From contig NZ_CP040755.1 of NCBI RefSeq assembly GCF_024585285.1, positions 3,224,001 to 3,288,000 of the forward strand: a stretch of 64,000 nucleotides of DNA, in the 5' to 3' direction. The translations under genes and the position numbers were made by a program. The notes below the pieces were generated by a model that had not been told where the DNA came from, made no database searches, and worked only from the letters and a program-made list of their open reading frames with translations. Position 1 is the first letter of the stretch, and each line of letters starts with the position of its first letter. Source of the DNA: Colwellia sp. M166. Its GTDB lineage: Bacteria > Pseudomonadota > Gammaproteobacteria > Enterobacterales > Alteromonadaceae. Below, one piece after another: positions 46,284 to 56,546 of the stretch.

Positions 46284-46564
46284 GTTAATTCTCCTAATGC
46301 TACTAGACCTAAATCGATAAAAAAGTTACTTAATGTAATTTTATCGCTTGGTTGCAACTGCCAATTTAATTAGACCTGAAATATTCCACATATATTGTGT
46401 TTGCTAATATAAAATTCAAGGCTTAATCGATAATATTCTTGATAATGTTAAAAATATTGCTGTGTCTAAACGTTATCTAAGGCGACAATAAATTATAAGC
46501 AAGCTCTTTTACAAGCTTTTTGCGATAAGGTCAATCTTTATTGTCTCTATTTACTCTTTATTAC

Positions 46565-47287
46565 TTAAAGTAGAACCGGCACTTTAGTGGTTAAAGCCAT
46601 TTTAAATAGGTGTTTTTCTTTTTCAAATGTTGCTTTGTAGGCCATTATTTCAACCCCTTGTTGACTCGCCTCAAGCAGCAGCTCTGCGTATTTAGGATCA
46701 ATATGACAGGCAGACTTTACATCATTTATACCTGAGTGCAATACGGCAAAGAAAAGTACTGCTCGATGCCCTTGCTCAGCCATTGCCATTAACTCGCGTA
46801 AATGTTTTTGCCCTCGTTGGGTCACGGCATCGGGAAAGTAGCCTTGCTCGGCTTCAAGCAGCGTGACACTTTTAACCTCAATAAAAGTTTCTCGACCGTT
46901 AACGTCATAAAGGTGAAAATCAATTTTACTATTTTCTTCACCGTATTTAACTTCTCTTTTGAGCTGACTGTGCTGGCAAAACTCTTTAATGCTACCTTGA
47001 ATAATAGCTTCTTCGGTGAGTTGATTTGCCCGTATGGTATTAACACAAATCCAATGCTGTGCTTGTGTGTAAGTGAGCTCCCAACTGTTAGGGTATTTAC
47101 GCTTTAAATTGTCAGAAGTACTATACCACACAGTATCTCCGGGCTCAGCGCATCCGGTCATAGCGCCAGTATTAGCACAATGCATGGTTATTGCTGTTTT
47201 AACATGTTGCTCATCTTCAATTATGACGTCAGCAAGAAAGCGCTTATAACGTTTGATGAGTGTGCTTGGCGCTAGTATAAAGTCCAT
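46565..47287 (-). CDS. sfsA: DNA/RNA nuclease SfsA
   Basis: The 240-residue SfsA family protein is associated with sugar fermentation stimulation in E. coli and has a nuclease-like fold. The conserved segments are [15 protein letters not shown], the [10 protein letters not shown] block with catalytic acidic residues, and FIEVKSVTL. The start is ATG 47287. It lies upstream of dksA across about 280 bases. Confidence 0.95.
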   Translation of the reverse strand: MDFILAPSTLIKRYKRFLADVIIEDEQHVKTAITMHCANTGAMTGCAEPGDTVWYSTSDNLKRKYPNSWELTYTQAQHWICVNTIRANQLTEEAIIQGSIKEFCQHSQLKREVKYGEENSKIDFHLYDVNGRETFIEVKSVTLLEAEQGYFPDAVTQRGQKHLRELMAMAEQGHRAVLFFAVLHSGINDVKSACHIDPKYAELLLEASQQGVEIMAYKATFEKEKHLFKMALTTKVPVLL

Positions 47288-47378
47288 ATAAATAGTAGTT
47301 GATAAATCATAGCTATAGGTTAATTATTTGCCGGCATAGTGTAAACTATTAGCTTAAATTAAATGTAAAGGTGAGAAC

Positions 47379-48686
47379 ATGACAACAGCTAATTCTGCTC
47401 CAGTATCAATAACATTGACAACAAATAACCATGCACAAGGTTGGCAGCAAGGAAAAACCATCCAAATTGCAACTGACAGTATTGCTATTTACTTACCTCA
47501 AGACGCGACTTATCGATTACGAAAAATTCAAATGGCAGCACGTAAGATAGAAAAACTAGATATTGACCATGCGTTGCTGAGCGGTGAGGGTTGGGATGAA
47601 GCTAGCCAATGGGCTTTTGCGCTCGGCTTTAGCTGCGTTGATAAACTAGAAAATATCAGTTTTTGTGGTGAACCAGGGTTAATTGAACGCTTGAATAATA
47701 AACTTGCGGTTTATGCTTGGAGCCGTGATTTAACGAATCAAACACCTGCTGAATTATATCCATTGAAGCTTGCACAACTGACAACTGATTATATTACTAA
47801 CCTCGCTCCTGAACATGTGACTACTCGCCTTATTAAAGGTGAAGAATTGCTAGAACAACAATGGATGGGCATATATAACGTTGGCAAAGGTAGTATTAAC
47901 CAACCTTGTTTACTGGAAGTTGACTTTAACCCTACAGCTGATGCCAATGCCCAAGTGGCTGCATGCTTAGTTGGTAAAGGTATTACTTTTGATAGTGGCG
48001 GTTACAGTATTAAAAGTAGCGCCGGCATGTTTGATATGAAATGTGATATGGGCGGTGCTGCTGTTGTCGCCGGTGCATTAGCATTAGCGATTAAACAAGG
48101 CTTAGATCAACGGGTTAAATTGTACTTATGTTGCGCTGAGAATATGATCAGTAATGATGCCTATAAACTTGGCGATATTATTACATATAAAAATGGTGTT
48201 ACTTGTGAAGTTGCAAACACTGATGCTGAAGGCCGCTTAGTGTTGGCTGATGGCTTGATGGCAGCAAGTGAAACGGGTGCGCCAATGATCATCGACGCAG
48301 CAACCTTAACTGGCGCTGCTGTGATGGCAACTGGTGGCGATTATTCAGCATTATTTGCCTTGGATAATAACGCTGTGACAAAAGCTCAAGCATCAGCAAA
48401 CGCTACTGGTGAAGCTATTTGGCAATTTCCTTTAGAGCCTTGGCATCAGGATAAATGCCCATCGGTATTTGCTGACACTGCAAATAGTCGCACACAAAAA
48501 GGTGGTGGTGCGGGTGGTGCAAGCAATGCCGCTGGGTTCTTATCACGCTTTGTCGGCAATGAAGGTGCCGGTTGGTTACACTTTGATTTAGCCGCGGCAT
48601 ATAATGCTGAGGACTCTAGTTTGTGGGCTGCAGGTGCGACAGGGCTAGGTATTGCCACCATTGCTGACTTGATCTCAAAGCATTAA
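47379..48686 (+). CDS. pepB: Aminopeptidase PepB (M17 family)
   Basis: PepB is a cytoplasmic leucyl aminopeptidase of the M17 family that uses two metal ions. The 435-residue protein has the metal-ligand blocks LVGKGITFDSGGYSIK and MKCDMGGAAVVAG, and the NTDAEGRLVLADGL signature. The length and N-terminal domain are those of PepB rather than PepA. It stands alone, divergent from sfsA. Confidence 0.95.
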   Translation: MTTANSAPVSITLTTNNHAQGWQQGKTIQIATDSIAIYLPQDATYRLRKIQMAARKIEKLDIDHALLSGEGWDEASQWAFALGFSCVDKLENISFCGEPGLIERLNNKLAVYAWSRDLTNQTPAELYPLKLAQLTTDYITNLAPEHVTTRLIKGEELLEQQWMGIYNVGKGSINQPCLLEVDFNPTADANAQVAACLVGKGITFDSGGYSIKSSAGMFDMKCDMGGAAVVAGALALAIKQGLDQRVKLYLCCAENMISNDAYKLGDIITYKNGVTCEVANTDAEGRLVLADGLMAASETGAPMIIDAATLTGAAVMATGGDYSALFALDNNAVTKAQASANATGEAIWQFPLEPWHQDKCPSVFADTANSRTQKGGGAGGASNAAGFLSRFVGNEGAGWLHFDLAAAYNAEDSSLWAAGATGLGIATIADLISKH

Positions 48687-48788
48687 TCTAGTTGCGCTTA
48701 TGACTAATGTCAAAGCGCTTTGACTTTACTGAGTTTAAGTAAGTGTAAGTGTATAAAATTAGCCAATGCTTAACCTGCATTGGCAACT

Positions 48789-48817
48789 AAAAAAGCTGAG
48801 ATTATCTCAGCTTTTTT
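48789..48817. terminator. Bidirectional terminator between pepB and the 136-residue gene
   Basis: The stem AAAAAAGCTGAGA pairs with TCTCAGCTTTTTT around a short loop, with A- and T-runs on both sides. Confidence 0.88.
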
Positions 48818-48850
48818 TATTTAATTTCATCAAGTAAGTAAGTTAGTTAG

Positions 48851-49261
48851 TTAATCATCCGGTGTTTGTTGTAAAAACTGCTCTAACCAAGATTGCGCAT
48901 TACTAATATCGCTAAAAACATAAAAGGTAATATTACATGCTTGATAAATTCTTCTAAGTTGTAGCTGTTGAATATCAGCAGTGTTGCTATCAATTAACAC
49001 ACTGGCATTAGCAATTAGCCCATGTTTAACGCGGTACTTATTGACCTTTATTAATGCTTCTTCAGCTTCTGGTGAAAAAACACTATTACCGTAAAATGAA
49101 ATTAATAACCCCCAAGGTTGACCAGAAAATTGTTCACAGGCGCCATACATATCGTCTATGTATTTTTCGGTGACATGGCCATTAAAAGGCCCAAAAACCT
49201 CGACTTGCAAAATGTTTGATTGCGATGTTATCGAATAATTTTCTTCTACAATTCTCTCCAT
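48851..49261 (-). CDS. Uncharacterised 136-residue protein, STAS-like
   Basis: The family is not recognised with certainty. The protein looks like a single alpha/beta domain: a beta strand (ILQVEVFGPF), a helix (KYIDDMYGACEQF), a strand (WGLLISFYGNS), a helix, then ASVLIDSNTADIQQ. This order resembles SpoIIAA/STAS folds often found as small regulators. There is no membrane segment or signal. It is 88 bases after thpR on the same strand and may be read with it. Confidence 0.55.
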   Translation of the reverse strand: MERIVEENYSITSQSNILQVEVFGPFNGHVTEKYIDDMYGACEQFSGQPWGLLISFYGNSVFSPEAEEALIKVNKYRVKHGLIANASVLIDSNTADIQQLQLRRIYQACNITFYVFSDISNAQSWLEQFLQQTPDD

Positions 49262-49349
49262 TGCTCAACTCCATTTTAAATTGGGTAGTAATTGATAACA
49301 GTATTTTGTGCTTTTGCCAAGTAAGCATGTATTTTAATAATGTCCAGTT

Positions 49350-49922
49350 TTAGTTTATTTTCCACGTTTTAACGGCTTGGTAAACTACACCTAAATCAGT
49401 AGAGTAAGAGTGATATAAGCTAAAGCTATTGATGCAGATGTCTTGCTGTAAAGTGCTTTCTTGCAGTGTTGTTAAGGTCTCAGGCAAGTTAAATTTGGCT
49501 TTGCGATAGAGGCTCAAGTGAGCTTGGTAGGGCCTGTTTTCTATCGCTATTGCACTTTCATTACATGACAAAATAATAGCCTTATTTAGCCGCATCAACC
49601 ATTCAGGGCAAGTTGATGGCATAATATGCAGCACTTTTGCAGCTTTAAAGTAACCGATTTGTGAAAGCTTCATCGACAGTTTTTGATTTTGCTGCAAAAC
49701 GGGCGTTAATAATGCTCGAATATCTGCTTGTTGCTGATTAATCAATTGTGTCAAATGTGCTTGTTGTCGGTTATCTATTAGACCAAGAAACACCAAGGTA
49801 ATATGAAAATTTTGCTCGTCAATTGCCTTAAACGCCAGTGATAAGTGTTGATCGCGCCAACTCGCCAGCTTGGCTTTATCGGTCTCTGTAATATCTAAGG
49901 CAATAAACATTCTTTTTTTCAT
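49350..49922 (-). CDS. thpR: RNA 2',3'-cyclic phosphodiesterase ThpR
   Basis: ThpR (LigT family) opens 2',3'-cyclic phosphates on RNA ends. The 190-residue protein has the two catalytic motifs: HITL in FHITLVFLG and HLSL in AHLSLYRK. The N-terminus MKKRMFIALDI is typical. It lies divergent from hrpB, an RNA helicase of the same general field, though a link is not proved. Confidence 0.93.
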   Translation of the reverse strand: MKKRMFIALDITETDKAKLASWRDQHLSLAFKAIDEQNFHITLVFLGLIDNRQQAHLTQLINQQQADIRALLTPVLQQNQKLSMKLSQIGYFKAAKVLHIMPSTCPEWLMRLNKAIILSCNESAIAIENRPYQAHLSLYRKAKFNLPETLTTLQESTLQQDICINSFSLYHSYSTDLGVVYQAVKTWKIN

Positions 49923-50061
49923 CCTTTACTCCATGTTTTAAGCTTTTATGGTTTAAGGTTATTTATGCGAGATGGCTGTAATAACCGACAATGGCTATGG
50001 CATTGTTATGATAATATTACGCTCATAAAATACTTAAAATTAATATAACGCTTTATAATTT

Positions 50062-52653
50062 ATGACGCTACCGGCCAAACAACTCCCTATTGATGACATT
50101 AGAGATGATGTCATTAGTGCACTTAATCAACATCAAACCATATTGTTAACTGCACCTCCAGGGGCAGGGAAGTCAACGTACTTACCATTATGGTTATTAG
50201 ATTTAGCATGTTTATCAGGGAAAAAAATCTACCTATTGCAACCACGACGCATTGCCGCCAAGAATATTGCCTGCTATCTCGCAAAGCAACTTGGCGAACC
50301 TGTTGGTGCTACCGTCGGCTATCGCTTACGTAATGAAAGTAAAGTGTCGAAAAATACCCGTCTGGAAGTGATCACTGAAGGGATTTTAACACAGATAATT
50401 CAACACGATGCTGAGTTAGCTGATTGTGGCTTAGTGGTATTTGATGAATTTCATGAACGTTCACTCAATGCTGATTTAGCCTTTGCTTTAACGCGCGATG
50501 TGCAATTAGGTTTACGTGATGATTTAAAGATTTTGCTGATGTCGGCAACATTGGCGACCGATAGCATAATACAAAAACTGCCGGATGCTATTTGCCTAGA
50601 AAGTGAAGGGCGAAGTTATCCGGTTGAGATCAACTATCAAGCGCCTACTAATGCTAGGCTATGGCGAGAGCATGCGTTAAGTGTATTAAAGTCGATAGTT
50701 AACTCACATCAAGGTTCGATATTGGTTTTTCTACCCGGCACGGGCGATATTCGTTATTTGGCTGAGCAGCTATTGAGCTTTATGCCTGAATCTATGCTGC
50801 TTTGTCCGCTTTATGGTGATTTAGCACTTGCTCAACAACAGCAAGCCATTGCGCCAGCAAAAAACGGTAAAAATAAATTAGTGCTTGCAACTAATATTGC
50901 AGAAACAAGTTTGACGATTGAAGGGGTTAATCTTGTTATTGATACGGGCCTAGAAAATGTCGCGATTTATGATACCCAAACACTGAGTAATAAACTCACT
51001 CAGCGCGGTATTGCTAAAGCCTCTGCCATTCAACGTGCCGGGCGAGCCGGGCGCTTACAAGCCGGACATTGCCTGCGTTTATTTAGTAAGGATGATTTTC
51101 AACGCAGAAACGAGCAAAGTATCAGTGAAATACAACAGGCGGATCTATTGCCTATGTTGCTAGAGATAGCAAGATGGGGAGCAAGTGATTGCAGCCAACT
51201 TCCTATGATTGAAATGCCTGATAGCAAACGTGAACAGCTCGCTTGGCAGGAATTGATTGAGCTAGATTTACTGACAAAACAAAAACAACTAACCCTAGAT
51301 GGCAAAAAAGCTGCGGCTTTTCCCTGTCATCCAAGGTTTGCCAAAATGTTGTTAAGTGCGCAGCATTTAGCACAACAGCAGGAGATTTTGCATTTATTAT
51401 CTTTGGCTTGTTTACTGGTGGCGTTATTAGAAGAACGTGATATTTTTAATCCGCAACAACGTACGGATGATTGTGATATTGCTCACCGTGTTATGCTGCT
51501 TTGCCAACAACCCAAAAAAGCGCATCATCAGCGTATTATTGTACAAGCACAGCGCTTCTTTCGTTTAGCGAATAACCAAGTAATAACTAGGATCGCTGAG
51601 CAAACGTTGCAGCAAGCTAAGTTGAGCTCCAGTCTTTGCATAACACTTAATGAATTACCGATACAGCATTGTGGTTTAATATTGCTGCACGCTTATCCAG
51701 AGCGCATAGCGAAACAAAGAAATAACCAAGGTGATTACTTAACGGCTTATGGTAAAGGTGTGCTCATGAGTGAGTCGGACGCCCTAGCGAGCAAAAAATT
51801 TATTATTGCTGTGCAGTTATTTCAACGTCGGCATACCCTATCCGTAGCGCTTGCTGCAGAATTTGATTTGTCACAAGCAATGGCTTGGGGCGTAGTTAAA
51901 ACACAAAGCAAAACCCATTTACAGTTTGATCAACAACTTAACCGCATTATTTCCACTCAACATCAAGTGATCGGGGCATTAGTTGTTAAAGAAGAGAATA
52001 GCGCCAAAAAAATAGCCGCAGAACTGTTAGTCGCCTGTTGGTGTCAGCAAATTCGCAAGAAAGGCCTACAATGGTTAAAATTTGATGATAGTAGCCAGCA
52101 ATTATTATTGCGCTGGCGCTGGCTAACGACTAGCCAAACGCATTTACTTTTTCCTGAGGTAAGTGAGGCTGCTTTATTAGCAAACTTAGAGCAATGGTTA
52201 GGGCCTTATTTAACTGACATTACGACGAAAGCACAACTCGAAAAAGTGGACTTTTCGGCACTATTATTGAACCAATTAAGTTATCAACAACAGCAAGCGT
52301 TTGAACAAATAGCGCCAACTTTTTTTATTGGTCCAACGGGACGAAAGTGTCTTATTCGCTATAGTTTAGAACAAGCCCCTGTTGTGTCTTTACCTATGCA
52401 GGAGCTATATGGTGTTACTGAAACTCCTACGGTTGGTGATAAGGTAAATAATGGTGCTGTGCCCTTGATTATTGAAATACTTTCACCGGCTAAACGACCT
52501 ATTCAGGTGACACAAGACTTGGTTGCTTTTTGGCAAGGGAGTTATCGTGAGGTGCAAAAGGATATGAAGGCACAATATCCAAAGCATTTTTGGCCGGACG
52601 ACCCTGCTAATGCACAAGCAACCAGGAAAACCAAACGACATATCAAAACATAA
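50062..52653 (+). CDS. hrpB: ATP-dependent helicase HrpB
   Basis: HrpB is a DEAH-box helicase whose physiological role in bacteria is unclear. The 863-residue protein has Walker A (APPGAGKST, 31-39), the DEFH variant of the DEAH box (DEFHERS), SAT motif (MSATLA) and QRAGRAGR, followed by the long HrpB-specific C-terminal part (~550-860). The DEFH variant is normal for HrpB. The start is an ATG without a clear ribosome site. Confidence 0.96.
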   Translation: MTLPAKQLPIDDIRDDVISALNQHQTILLTAPPGAGKSTYLPLWLLDLACLSGKKIYLLQPRRIAAKNIACYLAKQLGEPVGATVGYRLRNESKVSKNTRLEVITEGILTQIIQHDAELADCGLVVFDEFHERSLNADLAFALTRDVQLGLRDDLKILLMSATLATDSIIQKLPDAICLESEGRSYPVEINYQAPTNARLWREHALSVLKSIVNSHQGSILVFLPGTGDIRYLAEQLLSFMPESMLLCPLYGDLALAQQQQAIAPAKNGKNKLVLATNIAETSLTIEGVNLVIDTGLENVAIYDTQTLSNKLTQRGIAKASAIQRAGRAGRLQAGHCLRLFSKDDFQRRNEQSISEIQQADLLPMLLEIARWGASDCSQLPMIEMPDSKREQLAWQELIELDLLTKQKQLTLDGKKAAAFPCHPRFAKMLLSAQHLAQQQEILHLLSLACLLVALLEERDIFNPQQRTDDCDIAHRVMLLCQQPKKAHHQRIIVQAQRFFRLANNQVITRIAEQTLQQAKLSSSLCITLNELPIQHCGLILLHAYPERIAKQRNNQGDYLTAYGKGVLMSESDALASKKFIIAVQLFQRRHTLSVALAAEFDLSQAMAWGVVKTQSKTHLQFDQQLNRIISTQHQVIGALVVKEENSAKKIAAELLVACWCQQIRKKGLQWLKFDDSSQQLLLRWRWLTTSQTHLLFPEVSEAALLANLEQWLGPYLTDITTKAQLEKVDFSALLLNQLSYQQQQAFEQIAPTFFIGPTGRKCLIRYSLEQAPVVSLPMQELYGVTETPTVGDKVNNGAVPLIIEILSPAKRPIQVTQDLVAFWQGSYREVQKDMKAQYPKHFWPDDPANAQATRKTKRHIKT

Positions 52654-52663
52654 ATCTCGGTAT

Positions 52664-53575
52664 TTAGCTGCTTAAATAATGACGTTTAAAAGTACTCGGG
52701 CTAAGGTTAAAAAATTGTTTGAAGCAACGACTAAAGTGACTAGGATTATTATAACCTAGCTCAAAACAAACTTGGGTGATTTGCTGCCCTTGCTTTATCA
52801 TCATGGCTGCTTTTTTTAGTCGAGTTTGTTGTTGATACACCGCAGGAGTACAGCCTAAGTGCACTCTAAACTGATGAAAGAACTTAGTACGGCTCATGCA
52901 TGCCAACTTGCATAGCTGCTCTATGTTCAAGTTTGTTGCTAAGTTTTGGTTTATAAAATTCACGGCGGCGCTCATGCCATTGTGATCGGGTGTTTGTTCA
53001 CTATGAGCAATAATAAAGTCGCGTGTTTGGTGGCGCAGTAAACGAATGGTTAATTCAGATATGGCTAAATCAATCATGTAATTTCGATCTTGATGATTTT
53101 CGGTATAAATTTGTACTATGCGAGCCAGTAGGGCTTGAGTTTGAGCGTTATGGTGAGTATGTACTAAATGATGATGGTATTGCCATTGACCATAGCTTTT
53201 ATCCAGTGGTGCTTGTTGCTCAATATGGTTAACTATTTTTCCGATCCGTTCAAGCGATATTTCAATGGCTAAGCAGGTTGTTGGCTGATCTATTTTAGCA
53301 TCAGGAAAATCGATTTCAACTTGATGATTAGGTGCAATAACAAAAGATTCATGGGGAAGGAACTCGCTCTCATAGTTAGCATGATCGTCGTGCATCACTT
53401 TTTTACCTGCCACCATACCGCAAAATAGCAGTTGATCAGAACTTAATTGCACCCGATTTGCTTGCTCAAAAGTATCGTAAATACTCAGCTCGGTATCAGG
53501 CCCTGCAAAGCTAATTTTATTTTCAACTAACACTTTGGGGTTTTTGCGTTTTGCCGCTAACGTTTCCTTAATCAT
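52664..53575 (-). CDS. AraC-family transcriptional regulator
   Basis: The product is about 303 residues: an N-terminal sensor region (~1-195) and two C-terminal helix-turn-helix units (~200-300) with LACMSRTKFFHQFRVHLGCTPAVY and ICFELGY-type (VCFELGYNNPSHFSRCFKQFF). The ATG at 53575 is used; the GTG three codons earlier lacks spacing from AAGG. It is divergent from an aldehyde dehydrogenase gene and probably controls it, sensing an aldehyde or alcohol. That is inferred from gene order. Confidence 0.9.
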   Translation of the reverse strand: MIKETLAAKRKNPKVLVENKISFAGPDTELSIYDTFEQANRVQLSSDQLLFCGMVAGKKVMHDDHANYESEFLPHESFVIAPNHQVEIDFPDAKIDQPTTCLAIEISLERIGKIVNHIEQQAPLDKSYGQWQYHHHLVHTHHNAQTQALLARIVQIYTENHQDRNYMIDLAISELTIRLLRHQTRDFIIAHSEQTPDHNGMSAAVNFINQNLATNLNIEQLCKLACMSRTKFFHQFRVHLGCTPAVYQQQTRLKKAAMMIKQGQQITQVCFELGYNNPSHFSRCFKQFFNLSPSTFKRHYLSS

Positions 53576-53695
53576 TATTATCACGCCTTATATTTGTACT
53601 GGCAGTCAACTTTTTTGAATTAATAGCATAGTTTAAATTTTCAACATGACTAAGGTAATCAGAAATAACTATAAATACAACTAGAGGAAAGTCTT

Positions 53696-55216
53696 ATGAT
53701 ATATGCAGCACCGGGAACAGAAAACGCACTCATTAATTTTAAATCACGCTATGGAAACTTTATTGGTGGCCAGTGGCTTGAGCCATGTGATGGTCAGTAT
53801 TTTGATAATATTAGCCCTGTCAATGGTCAGGTTTTCTGTCAAATTCCACGCTCTAATCATAAAGACATTGAGCTGGCGCTAGATGCAGCCCATCAGGTTA
53901 AAGACGCATGGGGTGCAACATCAGTTACTGAACGTTCGAACATTTTATTGAAAATCGCCGATCGTATTGAGCAAAATTTAACCTATTTAGCGGTAGCTGA
54001 AACTTGGGATAATGGTAAAGCCGTACGAGAAACCTTGGCGGCTGATATTCCTTTAGCGGTTGACCATTTTAGATATTTTGCCGGTTGTTTACGTGCACAA
54101 GAGGGCTCTATTGGCGATATTGATGAAAATACCGTTTCTTATCAATTTCATGAACCCTTAGGTGTGGTTGGGCAGATCATTCCGTGGAATTTTCCAATAT
54201 TAATGGCCGCTTGGAAACTGGCACCAGCATTAGCGGCGGGGAATTGTGTAATATTAAAGCCAGCAGAACAAACACCAGCATCAATTTTAGTGTTAGCTGA
54301 GCTTATTGGTGACTTATTGCCTAGTGGCGTATTAAATATCGTTAATGGCTATGGTAAAGAAGCAGGTCAAGCGTTGGCGACGAGTACTAGAATTGCCAAA
54401 ATAGCCTTTACGGGGTCAACGCCGGTTGGCTCGCATATTTTGAAATGTGCAGCTGAAAATATAATTCCTTCCACGGTTGAGTTGGGCGGAAAATCACCGA
54501 ATATATTCTTTAAAGATGTGATGGATCATGAAGATGAATATTTGAGCAAATGTATTGAAGGTATGGTGCTAGCTTATTTTAATCAAGGTGAAGTTTGCAC
54601 CTGTCCATCACGGGTATTTGTTCATGAAGATATTTATCCTCAATTTATTGAAAAAGTGATTGAACGCTCTAAAGCGATTAAGCGTGGTAACCCGTTGGAC
54701 ACCGAAACTATGGTGGGGGCACAAGCTTCTCAAGAACAGTTTGATAAAATTATGCGCTATATCGCTATTGGTCGTGATGAGGGGGCTGAAGTTTTACTTG
54801 GTGGTGAAGTTGAAACTCTGGCTGGAGAGCATGAAAATGGCTTCTATATTCAACCGACTTTGTTAAAAGGCACCAATGATATGCGAGTATTCCAAGAAGA
54901 AATCTTTGGTCCGGTGATCTCGCTTTCAACCTTTAAAGATGAAGCGGAAGTACTTGAGCTGGCCAATAGTTCAGAGTTTGGTTTAGGTGCGGGGGTTTGG
55001 ACACGCGATATGAATTTAGCCTATCGTATGGGACGCAAAATACAAGCCGGACGAGTGTGGACTAACTGTTATCACCTGTATCCAGCACATGCGGCATTTG
55101 GTGGTTATAAAAAGTCAGGTGTTGGTCGTGAAACCCATAAAATGGCGCTAGAGCACTATCAGCAAACCAAGAATTTATTGGTCAGCTATGATGTTAACCC
55201 GTTAGGTTTTTTCTAG
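53696..55216 (+). CDS. Aldehyde dehydrogenase (AldB/ExaC type)
   Basis: The 506-residue NAD(P)-dependent enzyme oxidises aldehydes to acids. It has the nucleotide-binding GSTPVGS motif, the active-site glutamate in [11 protein letters not shown], and the nucleophilic cysteine in [11 protein letters not shown]. Two cysteines occur together at this site (VCTC), as in AldB/ExaC-type acetaldehyde dehydrogenases of ethanol use. AGAGG precedes the ATG. It is divergent from an AraC regulator, which likely controls it. No alcohol dehydrogenase is adjacent. Confidence 0.93.
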   Translation: MIYAAPGTENALINFKSRYGNFIGGQWLEPCDGQYFDNISPVNGQVFCQIPRSNHKDIELALDAAHQVKDAWGATSVTERSNILLKIADRIEQNLTYLAVAETWDNGKAVRETLAADIPLAVDHFRYFAGCLRAQEGSIGDIDENTVSYQFHEPLGVVGQIIPWNFPILMAAWKLAPALAAGNCVILKPAEQTPASILVLAELIGDLLPSGVLNIVNGYGKEAGQALATSTRIAKIAFTGSTPVGSHILKCAAENIIPSTVELGGKSPNIFFKDVMDHEDEYLSKCIEGMVLAYFNQGEVCTCPSRVFVHEDIYPQFIEKVIERSKAIKRGNPLDTETMVGAQASQEQFDKIMRYIAIGRDEGAEVLLGGEVETLAGEHENGFYIQPTLLKGTNDMRVFQEEIFGPVISLSTFKDEAEVLELANSSEFGLGAGVWTRDMNLAYRMGRKIQAGRVWTNCYHLYPAHAAFGGYKKSGVGRETHKMALEHYQQTKNLLVSYDVNPLGFF

Positions 55217-55294
55217 CATTAGTGGCTGAGTGAGTGGTTTACTCGCTAACAAGCTTTTTATCTATTGTAGCTAGCATCCATACTTAACTGACTA

Positions 55295-55336
55295 GCAAAT
55301 ATGGCACTATGCTAACAACATTAGTGCCATGTTTGC
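55295..55336. terminator. Hairpin between the aldehyde dehydrogenase gene and miaA
   Basis: GCAAATATGGCACTA (55295-55309) is matched by TAGTGCCATGTTTGC (55322-55336) with one mismatch, a 15-base-pair stem with a 12-base loop. No clear T-run follows, so it may be a weak or factor-dependent terminator or a processing structure for the two convergent genes. Confidence 0.5.
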
Positions 55337-55398
55337 TTATCTAATACTGATAGAATGGTCAGTGTTCAGCGGTAATGTTAGTGAGCGCTAAAGTTAAT

Positions 55399-56307
55399 TT
55401 AGCGACTTAATTGTGCGATAACTTTCATCGCTTGTGCAAGGACATCTTTATCGCCGTCTAGCCAATGAATTTTAGAACTATTGCGTTCTAATCGGCGCAG
55501 CCAAGTATCTTGTTTTTTTGAGAATTGATGGATGGCTGAATTGAGCTTTTGAAAGCAATCGTTTTTACTTAACTTTCCTTGTAAATACTGAGCAATAAAT
55601 CGATACTCTAAACCATAAAAATATAAGGTTTCCCAACTTACGCCTTGCGCGTGTAGTTGCGCTACTTCCTCAATTAATCCTTGCGTCATCCGCTCTTGTA
55701 AACGTTGGGTAATGCGTTGGCGAATAACCTCTCTTGGCCATTTTATGGCAAATATTAGCGGCTTTAAATCGGGAAAATCATTGCTGTTGTCTTGTGCGTC
55801 ATGTTCGCCTTGTGCTATTTCAATAGCGCGCACGAGTCGATCACGTTCAATAAGATCCGTAGTATTATGTAGATTTGGCTTAAGTTGTTGTAATTTAATC
55901 ACTAAATCATCATGAGAAAGTATTGCTAATGAAGCTCTAAGCGCTTTATTTTCTGGCACTTCAATCAGTCGATAGCCTTTGAGTATCGAGTCAACATAAA
56001 GTGCCGAGCCACCGGCCATAATAGCAAGCTTATTTTTATTGGTAATTTCTTGGTAGGCGTCAATAACGTTTTGTTGAAAATCGAAAATACTATATTCATA
56101 ACCAGGATCGACAATATCAATTAAGTGATGTTTAACATTTTGGTATTCATCGAGGTCTTTACCACTACCAATGTCCAAACCACGATATACTTGCCGAGAG
56201 TCAGCGGAGATAATCTCGCCATTTAGCATTTGGGCCAATGCTACTGCCAGTTTAGTTTTACCTGATGCTGTTGAGCCAAGTACTACTAGCATGTTAAAAG
56301 CTGACAT
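55399..56307 (-). CDS. miaA: tRNA dimethylallyltransferase MiaA
   Basis: MiaA transfers dimethylallyl to A37 of tRNAs that read U-initial codons. The 302-residue protein has the P-loop LGSTASGKTKLAVALA, the ISADSRQVYRGLDIG block, the RDRLVRAIEI-type segment and the YFYGLEYR C-terminal block. The usual neighbours mutL and hfq are not present, so it is separated from them here. It is divergent from mrcB. Confidence 0.96.
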   Translation of the reverse strand: MSAFNMLVVLGSTASGKTKLAVALAQMLNGEIISADSRQVYRGLDIGSGKDLDEYQNVKHHLIDIVDPGYEYSIFDFQQNVIDAYQEITNKNKLAIMAGGSALYVDSILKGYRLIEVPENKALRASLAILSHDDLVIKLQQLKPNLHNTTDLIERDRLVRAIEIAQGEHDAQDNSNDFPDLKPLIFAIKWPREVIRQRITQRLQERMTQGLIEEVAQLHAQGVSWETLYFYGLEYRFIAQYLQGKLSKNDCFQKLNSAIHQFSKKQDTWLRRLERNSSKIHWLDGDKDVLAQAMKVIAQLSR

Positions 56308-56546
56308 AAATAACCTATGGGTATTGATACCAAACGGATTAAGTAATTCTTACTAGGTGAGCAAGTCATTAGTCCGATTGCTATGAGCTAAAATAAAGCC
56401 TGAATTATATCGTTAAATTTATCACTATGCTTGTGGCTTATGCTGTTTTTGGTTAATTTTAGCCATTAAAATATATCATTAGTGATATAGTGTTAGTGCG
56501 ATTAAGATCACGACTTTCATGTAGCTTAGAGGCAATTTAATCAAAT

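Noticed and set aside
56325..56400. A sequence with ATACCAAACGGATTAAGTAATTC that recalls the MITE-like copies
   Set aside because: Only the left end is vaguely similar; there is no matching right end, so it is not called as another copy.
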